DNA from: Thermoplasmata archaeon
GTDB lineage: Archaea > Thermoplasmatota > Thermoplasmata > Thermoplasmatales > Thermoplasmataceae
Direction: 5' to 3'
Assembly (NCBI GenBank): GCA_021835265.1
Contig: JAKBQK010000113.1
Span: forward strand, 1-5,202
Length of the DNA stretch: 5,202 nucleotides
Shown: in pieces, positions 1 to 4,853 of the stretch
Layout of the letters: every line of letters starts with the position of its first letter
Numbering within the stretch: position 1 is the stretch's first letter
Position numbers and translations under genes: made by a program
Notes under the pieces: generated by a model
The model's input: the letters and a program-made list of their open reading frames with translations, nothing else
Database searches by the model: none
Told to the model about the DNA's origin: nothing

Positions 1-1
1 A

Positions 2-85
2 ATAGTGATAGAATCAACAGCACTCCAGAAATCTAAATATAAGATACCTGTGTTAGGCATAAGGGTATTTGATACTAATTGGTAA
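2..85 (+). CDS. Possible C-terminal fragment of an unrecognised protein, cut by the left edge
   Basis: Frame 2 is open from the window edge for 27 codons and stops with TAA at 83-85. The residues end in KIPVLGIRVFDTNW, a plausible protein mix of charged and hydrophobic residues, but I do not recognise the family. The stop ends exactly one base before the discriminator base of the convergent tRNA-Cys, which fits a real gene end packed against a tRNA. An open stretch this short could also arise by chance, and one minus-strand frame is also open here. No function is assigned. Confidence 0.35.
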   Translation: MVIESTALQKSKYKIPVLGIRVFDTNW

Positions 86-157
86 AGGATAGGTAGGGAT
101 TTGAACCCTAATAAATAAGATCTGCAGTCTTACGCATAACCTCTCTGCCACCTATCC
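86..157 (-). tRNA. tRNA-Cys (anticodon GCA)
   Basis: Read on the minus strand, the sequence folds as a complete cloverleaf of 72 nt including the discriminator. The acceptor stem is 7 bp (GGATAGG with CCTATCC). The D arm holds the GG pair. The anticodon stem is 5 bp (TAAGA/TCTTA) around loop CTGCAGA, giving anticodon GCA at 123-125. The T arm is TAGGG-TTCAAAT-CCCTA. Position 86 gives U as discriminator base; U73 is the classic identity element of cysteine tRNAs, so anticodon and discriminator agree. No intron is seen. The 3' CCA is not encoded (the next bases read TTA) and must be added by the nucleotidyltransferase. The gene lies 77 bp downstream of the alcohol dehydrogenase on the same strand and probably has its own promoter. 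Confidence 0.95.
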
Positions 158-181
158 ATAAAATTCCGTAATAGAATATTG

Positions 182-204
182 CATATTTACCTTTCTTTAT
201 AAGA
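182..204 (-). promoter_or_regulatory. Candidate promoter of tRNA-Cys
   Basis: Two TATA-like stretches lie upstream of the tRNA on the minus strand. TTATAAAG (about 197-204) would put initiation about 17 nt before the mature 5' end. TAAATATG (about 182-189) would put it almost at the mature end. I cannot choose between them, and transcription reading through from the alcohol dehydrogenase is also possible. Confidence 0.35.
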
Positions 205-234
205 ACGATTTCAAAATTATGGAAAATGAAATGA

Positions 235-1281
235 TTATAATGTACTCATGTCGATAACGAATCTATATTTGACATCTGAATTAACTGTTCTTACATATGC
301 CTCATTGACTTTTGACATAGGTATGAGTTCTATGTCAGAAACAATATTATGCTTATCACAATAATCTAACATTTCCTGAGTTTCTTCTATACCGCCTATA
401 TTTGATCCACTAATTGACCTTCTTCCATTGATAAGCGATCCCGCAGATATAACATGTTGAGATTCCTTTTCCGGTAATCCTACCAGCACTATGCTTCCAT
501 CAATTTTCAAAAGTGAAATATAAAGATTCATATCATGTGGCGCAGGGATTGTATCTATTATCAGATCCATCGACATCCTGTTTTTCTTCATTTCTTCTAT
601 ATTTTTGGATATAATCACTTTATCTGCTCCAAGTCTCTTTGCCTCATCCTTTTTCTTCTCAGATGTCGTCATTACAACAACATTTGCACCCATTGATTTG
701 GCTAACTTGACTGCCATATGACCAAGCCCTCCTAATCCTGCCACGCCTACTGTTTGACCGGCTTTCACATTCCAGTGTTTCAGTGGAGAATATGTTGTAA
801 TTCCTGCACACAATAGGGGAGCAGTGGCCGCAAAATCTAGTTTCTCAGAAACTTTAAGAACAAAATCCTCAACGACCACAATCTTATCGGAGTACCCACC
901 ATAAGTAACACCCCCACTTACTTTGTCCTTTGAACTGTAGGTAAATGTTGCACCATTTTCACAATACTGCTGTAGTCCACTCTTGCATGGTCCACATTGT
1001 CCACACGAATCAACCATGCAACCAACACCAACCCTATCTCCCTGCTTGAACTTTTTTACACCACTGCCAACATTTCTTACAATTCCAACTATCTCATGTC
1101 CAGGCACCATGGGGTATGAAGCTCCTCCCCAATCATTATTTACCTGATGAATATCTGAATGACAAATTCCACAGTATTTTATGTCAATTAAGACATCTTT
1201 TTCACCAAGTTCTCTTCTCTCGAAGTTATATGGTGATAATTTTCCTCCTGCTTCTCCTGCTGCATATCCTTTTGCTTCCAT
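235..1281 (-). CDS. Zinc-dependent NAD(P)-dependent alcohol dehydrogenase (YahK/cinnamyl-alcohol dehydrogenase-like)
   Basis: This 348-aa cytosolic medium-chain dehydrogenase should interconvert alcohols and aldehydes, more probably as an NADPH-dependent aldehyde reductase. The N-terminal GroES-like domain carries the catalytic zinc site: C40 in CGICHSD, H62-E63 in the GHE motif, and C158. The structural zinc loop has C93, C96, C99 and C107. The Rossmann domain begins at about residue 178, with GLGGLG at 182-187. At the end of the second strand is TTS (205-207) followed by a lysine run, where NAD-preferring members usually have an acidic residue, so NADP(H) preference is inferred. The start MEAKGYAA matches the family N-terminus and the length is full. 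A TATA element 26 nt before the ATG implies a leaderless mRNA. The natural substrate cannot be read from the sequence. No operon partner is evident; the flavoprotein gene upstream is separated by 121 bp containing a T-run and this gene's own promoter. Confidence 0.93.
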   Translation of the reverse strand: MEAKGYAAGEAGGKLSPYNFERRELGEKDVLIDIKYCGICHSDIHQVNNDWGGASYPMVPGHEIVGIVRNVGSGVKKFKQGDRVGVGCMVDSCGQCGPCKSGLQQYCENGATFTYSSKDKVSGGVTYGGYSDKIVVVEDFVLKVSEKLDFAATAPLLCAGITTYSPLKHWNVKAGQTVGVAGLGGLGHMAVKLAKSMGANVVVMTTSEKKKDEAKRLGADKVIISKNIEEMKKNRMSMDLIIDTIPAPHDMNLYISLLKIDGSIVLVGLPEKESQHVISAGSLINGRRSISGSNIGGIEETQEMLDYCDKHNIVSDIELIPMSKVNEAYVRTVNSDVKYRFVIDMSTL

Positions 1282-1302
1282 ACCTTCAAAATATCGAAAT
1301 TA

Positions 1303-1310
1303 CTTATAAA
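1303..1310 (-). promoter_or_regulatory. TATA box of the alcohol dehydrogenase gene
   Basis: The minus-strand sequence TTTATAAG is centred about 26 nt before the ATG at 1281. Initiation would therefore fall at or next to the start codon, giving a leaderless transcript. The GAAGGT directly against the ATG is too close to act as a Shine-Dalgarno. Confidence 0.7.
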
Positions 1311-1322
1311 CATTCTTTTAAG

Positions 1323-1334
1323 TCCTAATTAGGA
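1323..1334. repeat. 12-bp perfect palindrome upstream of the alcohol dehydrogenase promoter
   Basis: TCCTAATTAGGA is a perfect 12-bp palindrome lying 42-53 nt before the dehydrogenase ATG, just upstream of its TATA/BRE region. It overlaps a second, looser repeat, GGAAA (1332-1336) with TTTCC (1343-1347). The position would suit a transcription-factor operator. One to a few perfect 12-bp palindromes are expected by chance in 5 kb of AT-rich DNA, so a function is only a suggestion. Confidence 0.3.
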
Positions 1335-1370
1335 AAGCTACTTTTCCATTACAATTCTATTATTAATAGT

Positions 1371-1383
1371 GAAAATTAAAAAA
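1371..1383 (-). terminator. T-rich terminator after the reductase-like gene
   Basis: About 20 nt past the stop codon at 1403, the minus strand reads TTTTTTAATTTTC with no GC-rich hairpin before it. Oligo-T tracts without hairpins are the usual archaeal termination signal. It would separate the flavoprotein transcript from the downstream alcohol dehydrogenase. Confidence 0.5.
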
Positions 1384-1402
1384 GTAATTTGGTTATATTA
1401 AA

Positions 1403-2449
1403 TTACAAGCCACCGAAAACTCTCATCTTAATCTTCTTTGGCATGAGTTTTGCCAGCGTGATATATGTTCCAACGCTTCTCTCCCCTCTCGCATGAATTC
1501 TGGAATGCAATTGATTATGCTTCATTAGCCATGGTTTTATCTGATTATCCCATACTTTCTGATATTGTTCTAGATCATTGTTTACAGTTGCAATAGCTGC
1601 TTCCTTTCCGGACCAAAATGCGCCCTGCAAACCCCCCGCCGTTGTGTTAAGGACTGCATTAACCATATCTCCCACCCAAAGCTGATTTTCTCTGACAACC
1701 TGATCAGAAGGTTTTGTCAGCGGGATCTGATGTGCCATTGTGTGAACTATTTCGCCATCAAGCTCTGGAAATTTTTCTGTAAATTTTTTTAGTACACTTT
1801 TTGGTGCCTCACCACTAAGAGGATAATAACAAACTCCAATTTTTCTGGTATTTTTTGAGTCAGCAAAATCCCAAAAATATCCACCTGGGGCAAGATCACT
1901 AAACCAGAGTATCATTTGAAAGTCCTTTCTTTCATCAAGCTCCCTTGTTTCCTCATATGCCACAAGCGCTTGTGTTTTAGTGAGTTTGGAACCTAGATTT
2001 GATTGTGGTCCAGCTGCCATAATAACGTTTTTTGCTGTTAAAATACCATCATTTGTTTTAATCTGATTCCCCTTAACTTCACTAACTGTTGTTTTCATCT
2101 TAATGTTAAGCTTTCCTGCAAAACCTGAGGAAAGGTATTTCTCGTATTTGGTGAAATCATAGACCATTCCCACTGGATGATCAAAGTTTAGATCAATTCT
2201 CTTACCTTTTTCCGTTCTGAATGACATATTATAAATGTTAGAAGCGACTATTTCTTTTGCTGTTGGCATGCCAATTTTTTTTACCCATTCCAGAGATACT
2301 GCTCCTGTAGATCGTACTGGCAAGCCTATCTCCTCCTTCTTATCAAGAATTACATAATCCCTCTTTTGATTTTTTAATATACAACCAGCTGACAGACCAC
2401 CCGTGCCAGCACCTATTACTACGGTCTCATAATCAAAATCTTTATCCAC
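1403..2449 (-). CDS. Geranylgeranyl reductase family FAD-dependent oxidoreductase
   Basis: This 348-aa flavoprotein has the p-hydroxybenzoate-hydroxylase fold of archaeal geranylgeranyl reductases, which saturate isoprenoid chains of membrane lipids or quinones at the membrane surface. The FAD Rossmann motif is at 12-18 (IGAGTGG), with D36 ending the second strand. The IGLPVRSTGAVS segment (41-52) matches the family's G-x-P-V-R flavin region, although I recall a cysteine in RCGEG in typical archaeal members and here it is Ser-Thr. APGGYFWDF at 187-195 fits the PxxYxWxF lipid-binding motif, followed by KIGV. The second FAD motif is VGDMVNAVLNTTAGGLQGAFWSGKEAA (259-285). The protein is about 50 residues shorter than the Thermoplasma lipid reductase (about 397 aa). 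The start is GTG at 2447-2449; upstream in-frame codons contain no ATG before a TAA at 2471-2473, and a TATA-like element sits 26 nt upstream. It may be a paralogue with a different isoprenoid substrate. Confidence 0.85.
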   Translation of the reverse strand: MDKDFDYETVVIGAGTGGLSAGCILKNQKRDYVILDKKEEIGLPVRSTGAVSLEWVKKIGMPTAKEIVASNIYNMSFRTEKGKRIDLNFDHPVGMVYDFTKYEKYLSSGFAGKLNIKMKTTVSEVKGNQIKTNDGILTAKNVIMAAGPQSNLGSKLTKTQALVAYEETRELDERKDFQMILWFSDLAPGGYFWDFADSKNTRKIGVCYYPLSGEAPKSVLKKFTEKFPELDGEIVHTMAHQIPLTKPSDQVVRENQLWVGDMVNAVLNTTAGGLQGAFWSGKEAAIATVNNDLEQYQKVWDNQIKPWLMKHNQLHSRIHARGERSVGTYITLAKLMPKKIKMRVFGGL

Positions 2450-2468
2450 TACCTTGTTATGCGAAATA

Positions 2469-2480
2469 GTTTAAAAAATT
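2469..2480 (-). promoter_or_regulatory. TATA-like element of the reductase-like gene
   Basis: The minus strand reads AATTTTTTAAAC, centred about 26 nt before the GTG start at 2449. The spacing supports both the GTG start and a leaderless mRNA. An AAGG lies 2-3 nt before the GTG, too close for a standard Shine-Dalgarno. Confidence 0.5.
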
Positions 2481-2490
2481 ATCCTAACTT

Positions 2491-2521
2491 ATTATCTATA
2501 TGAATATATTATTTAGATAAT
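2491..2521. repeat. 8-bp inverted repeat between divergent promoters
   Basis: ATTATCTA (2491-2498) and TAGATAAT (2514-2521) are perfect inverted copies with a 15-bp spacer. Their centres are 23 bp apart, close to two helical turns, so a dimeric regulator could contact both on one face. The repeat lies between the TATA elements of the leftward flavoprotein gene and the rightward membrane-protein gene and could act on both. AT-rich DNA yields such repeats by chance fairly often. Confidence 0.4.
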
Positions 2522-2544
2522 TATGGGAAAAATGGAAAAATTTG

Positions 2545-2558
2545 TATAAAAATATATA
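2545..2558 (+). promoter_or_regulatory. TATA box of the membrane-protein gene
   Basis: The sequence TATAAAAATATATA ends about 25 nt before the ATG at 2583, with the TATATA core centred about 27 nt upstream. A purine-rich GGAAAAA lies before it. This spacing selects ATG 2583 over the TTG at 2577 as the translation start and implies a leaderless mRNA. Confidence 0.65.
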
Positions 2559-2582
2559 TCAAAGATCAAAATGTAGTTGAAT

Positions 2583-3239
2583 ATGCCTGATGAATCTTAT
2601 TCACTGAAGAAGGCAATGGATTTCATTGAAAAGGAACCATCCATAGTTTTACCTTTTATATTTGGTTATATAATTTTGGCTGTGTTTGCTGTTTTAGTGG
2701 ACGCCAGTGAATTTGATATAACATCGGTTTATTTAAAGACCGCTCATCCACTTTATCATGTTGATTTATTTCTTGTGGACTTTATTGGGAATATAATAAT
2801 TGATTTTTTCCTTGTTCTTGCTATATTCTGGCAAACTTTCTCAGTCTCAGATCTTGTTGATAAGGGCTCTTTTTCCATAAGGACATCACTTTCAGATTCT
2901 CTATCATCAAAGGGTGAAATATTTCTCATTGCCGCATTTATTTCATTTATTTCACTAGTTTTTGCCTATATCCCATTTGTGGGTGGTTACATTAGCGCAC
3001 TCTTTACCATAGTGGCATATGTTTCAGTGATTCTTATAAATCTTAACAGGAAAGGTTTAATAAGAAACATGACAAGTATAATCTCAACGTTGAGTGATTA
3101 TTACAGAAAAGAACCAACTTCCGCACTTTTCATCGGACTTTTAATGCTGGTGTATATAGTACCGGATTCATTGCTTGATATCCTTGTTGTATTTGTGCTT
3201 ATAATTTACGGAAGTATAGTCTTAAAACTTCTCAACTAA
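2583..3239 (+). CDS. Polytopic membrane protein of unknown function
   Basis: This 218-aa protein is strongly hydrophobic with short polar links. Counting from ATG 2583, likely membrane segments are near residues 20-39, 62-84, 112-134, 137-154, 180-194 and 198-216, giving about five or six helices. The N-terminus (MPDESYSLKKAMDF) has no cleavable signal. I do not recognise the family with confidence; it resembles small archaeal multi-pass DUF proteins, and no catalytic or transport motif is visible. A similar pattern occurs twice: an amphipathic stretch, then KEPS/KEPT and a membrane helix (about residues 16-38 and 174-193), which may reflect an internal duplication. A TTG six bases upstream would add two residues, but the TATA spacing favours ATG. 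It is divergent from the flavoprotein gene. The kinase gene follows after 48 bp, with no T-run between, so some read-through is possible. Confidence 0.8.
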   Translation: MPDESYSLKKAMDFIEKEPSIVLPFIFGYIILAVFAVLVDASEFDITSVYLKTAHPLYHVDLFLVDFIGNIIIDFFLVLAIFWQTFSVSDLVDKGSFSIRTSLSDSLSSKGEIFLIAAFISFISLVFAYIPFVGGYISALFTIVAYVSVILINLNRKGLIRNMTSIISTLSDYYRKEPTSALFIGLLMLVYIVPDSLLDILVVFVLIIYGSIVLKLLN

Positions 3240-3255
3240 CAATATACAATTTAGA

Positions 3256-3266
3256 AAAATATTAAG
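3256..3266 (+). promoter_or_regulatory. Weak TATA-like element of the adenosine-specific kinase gene
   Basis: AAAATATTAAG is centred about 26-27 nt before ATG 3288, the same spacing as at the other genes here. The match is weaker than the others, so transcription could also come from the membrane-protein gene upstream. Confidence 0.45.
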
Positions 3267-3287
3267 ATTATAATAGCATTGTAAGCT

Positions 3288-3773
3288 ATGGAAAATATTG
3301 ACGTAGTTGATCTGGAAAATCCAAAGGGTTGCAACCTCATACTAGGTTATTCACATTTCATAAAAACTGTGGAAGATCTGGAAGAAATCATAAAAACATA
3401 CATCCCTAAAGCGTCCTATTCCATTACCTTTTCAGAGGCTTCCGGAGACAGACTGGTTAGATTTGAATCTAACGATTCTGAACTGGAAAAGACTGGTATC
3501 AAAAACATTTTAAATCTAAAATGCGGACACACATTCCTCATATTAATAAGAGATGCGTTTCCCATAACTGTTTTAAATGCCATAAAAAATTGCCAGGAAG
3601 TAGGCAGTGTCTTTGCTGCAACTGCTAATCCTATTTCTGCCATCGTATTCAGAGGTAAAAATGGTGGAGCTATTCTTGGAGTTATTGATGGATTTTCCCC
3701 CCTGGGAGTTGAAACAGAGGAAGATAAAAGAAAGAGAAGAGAATTTCTTAGGAATATAGGCTACAAAAGATAG
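3288..3773 (+). CDS. Adenosine-specific kinase (DUF355 family)
   Basis: This 161-aa protein matches the PF04008/DUF355 family over its whole length. The family is named adenosine-specific kinase from archaeal structural and binding work, with a role in adenosine/AMP metabolism in the cytosol. Conserved blocks in order are GYSHFIKTVEDL (20-31), SEASGDRLVR (49-58), ND (62-63), CGH (79-81), FPITVLNAIK (91-100), EVGSVFAATANP (104-115), GVIDGFSPLGVE (131-142) and the C-terminal LRNIGYK. Deviations from the usual consensus include Ser49 where I recall Cys before EASG, and FRGKNGGAILG (121-131) in place of a segment usually like ETxxGRGILG. The lysine- and arginine-rich stretch at 147-151 is a typical surface region. 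The start is ATG with a TATA-like element 26 nt upstream. The TAG stop (3771-3773) overlaps the first two bases of tRNA-Arg. Confidence 0.9.
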   Translation: MENIDVVDLENPKGCNLILGYSHFIKTVEDLEEIIKTYIPKASYSITFSEASGDRLVRFESNDSELEKTGIKNILNLKCGHTFLILIRDAFPITVLNAIKNCQEVGSVFAATANPISAIVFRGKNGGAILGVIDGFSPLGVETEEDKRKRREFLRNIGYKR

Positions 3774-3843
3774 GTCCGTGGTGTAAAGGATATCATATGG
3801 GCCTCCGGAGCCCATGATCCGGGTTCAATTCCCGGTGGACCTG
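3772..3843 (+). tRNA. tRNA-Arg (anticodon CCG)
   Basis: The sequence folds as a complete 72-nt cloverleaf including the discriminator. The acceptor AGGTCCG pairs with TGGACCT (last pair G-U). The D arm carries GG. The anticodon stem TGGGC/GCCCA surrounds loop CTCCGGA with CCG at 3805-3807. The variable loop is TGAT. The T arm is CCGGG-TTCAATT-CCCGG and the discriminator is G (3843). No CCA is encoded. It decodes CGG, which I did not find among the 52 arginine codons of the six main genes here. The first two bases, AG, are also part of the kinase stop codon TAG, so the tRNA is either processed from the kinase mRNA or transcribed from a promoter inside the kinase ORF. It ends 8 bp before the stop codon of the convergent ABC gene. 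Confidence 0.95.
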
Positions 3844-3860
3844 CTATTTTATTACTTTGA
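3844..3860 (+). terminator. Possible T-rich terminator of tRNA-Arg
   Basis: The bases after the tRNA read CTATTTTATTACTTTG, with a T4 run at 3847-3850. Such T-rich ends often terminate archaeal tRNA transcripts. It overlaps the last codons of the convergent ABC gene, so the space is shared. Confidence 0.35.
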
Positions 3861-4751
3861 GAAAAATTCATCCTCAACTGTTCTTTTCTCATAATAGATT
3901 GAATCTACTTTGTAGTTTTCCTTTACAAGAGCACTGTTAATTTCAGAAGTCTCAACCTTATTATCCGATGGTGTTGTAATTTCATATGCCTGGTTAACTC
4001 TCCTGACTGATCCAAAGGTTTGAAGCAATCTTAAAAGATTATCGTCCGGGTTCAAAACTTTTACCCATATTTTACCAATATTCTTTGACATCGTTTCTAT
4101 ATCTATTGATTTTAGTAGCTGTCCATTTTCAAGATATACAAACTCGTCTGCCACTGACTGTACCTCCTTAAGTATGTGAGATGAAACTATGACCGTTTTA
4201 CCACTATTTCTGGCTTCGAGCATTATATCTGTCACCATCTTTATGCCGAAAGGATCAAAACCATTGTACGGTTCATCCATTAGGATGTTATCCGGATCAT
4301 GAAGAAGAGCCATTGTCAATCCAACTCTCCTTCTCTGCCCAAGTGACAGGTTTCTCATGGATTTTCTTGAAAATTGCTCCGAAAGACCAAATTTATTCAT
4401 AAGACTCAATGCTCTTTCTCTTGCCTCTTTTATAGATAAATCATAGTATGAGCCAAAATGCATCATTTGGTTTATTATCTTCTCATCAGGATCAAGAAAC
4501 GAGCCGTCTGGCATTAGACCTATTTTTTTGATGGACTTTTCCCTATCATTTACTATGTCATAACTATCTACAAGAATTCTGCCAGCTCCTGGCGTATGAA
4601 CCCCGGACATCACGTTCAAAAGTGTAGTTTTCCCTGCGCCATTTGGACCAACAATTCCATATATCTTACCCTGTTCGAAAGTCTTAGTAATATTTTTTAA
4701 TGTGATTATGTTCTTTTTGTATGAATAGAACACTCCACTTACATCTATCAT
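3852..4751 (-). CDS. ABC transporter ATP-binding protein, ABC-2 exporter type
   Basis: This 299-aa protein is the cytoplasmic ATPase subunit of an ABC transporter. The nucleotide-binding domain covers about residues 1-220: Walker A GPNGAGKTT (35-43), signature LSLGQRRR (135-142), Walker B NILMDEP (155-161) with catalytic E160, D-loop GFDP (164-167) and switch His H192 in SSHIL. At the usual Q-loop position the sequence is GLMPDGSFLDP (78-88), with Asp where many importers have Gln; exporters of the CcmA/NatA type often have an acidic residue there. Residues 225-299 form an extra C-terminal domain ending in TVEDEFFSK, similar to the TVEDVF-type end of ABC-2 ATPases. The substrate cannot be read from the sequence. 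No permease is present on either side: a convergent tRNA lies downstream and a DUF3501 gene upstream. The start is ATG with TATA about 26 nt upstream. Confidence 0.93.
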   Translation of the reverse strand: MIDVSGVFYSYKKNIITLKNITKTFEQGKIYGIVGPNGAGKTTLLNVMSGVHTPGAGRILVDSYDIVNDREKSIKKIGLMPDGSFLDPDEKIINQMMHFGSYYDLSIKEARERALSLMNKFGLSEQFSRKSMRNLSLGQRRRVGLTMALLHDPDNILMDEPYNGFDPFGIKMVTDIMLEARNSGKTVIVSSHILKEVQSVADEFVYLENGQLLKSIDIETMSKNIGKIWVKVLNPDDNLLRLLQTFGSVRRVNQAYEITTPSDNKVETSEINSALVKENYKVDSIYYEKRTVEDEFFSK

Positions 4752-4772
4752 TGGAATTGATAATTTCCAAGT

Positions 4773-4786
4773 CTATTTAAAATTTA
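4773..4786 (-). promoter_or_regulatory. TATA box of the ABC ATPase gene
   Basis: The minus strand reads TAAATTTTAAATAG; its TTTAAATA core is centred 26-27 nt before the ATG at 4751. No Shine-Dalgarno precedes the ATG, so the mRNA is probably leaderless and separate from the DUF3501 transcript. Confidence 0.6.
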
Positions 4787-4823
4787 CCGAAACGACATAT
4801 TAATGGAGCCTGGCATTACATAG

Positions 4824-4835
4824 TTTTTTAAAAAA
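4824..4835 (-). terminator. T-run terminator after the DUF3501 gene
   Basis: About 18 nt after the stop codon at 4854, the minus strand reads TTTTTTAAAAAA, a perfect A/T palindrome with a T6 tract. As a T-tract it is a likely archaeal terminator that separates this gene from the ABC ATPase downstream. Confidence 0.5.
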
Positions 4836-4853
4836 GAGATAAGATGAATAGGG

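Noticed and set aside
1116..1328. 70-codon plus-strand open frame
   Set aside because: It lies antisense to the well-supported N-terminal part of the alcohol dehydrogenase and is low-complexity hydrophobic; it is a shadow frame.
2577..2582. TTG at 2577 as the start of the membrane protein
   Set aside because: ATG 2583 is in frame two codons later and fits the 26-27 nt TATA spacing seen at the other genes.
3416..3643. 75-codon minus-strand open frame
   Set aside because: It is antisense to conserved blocks of the adenosine-specific kinase, with no promoter-like element or family resemblance.
3573..3815. 80-codon minus-strand open frame
   Set aside because: It covers the kinase 3' end and half of tRNA-Arg in antisense, so it is not a gene.
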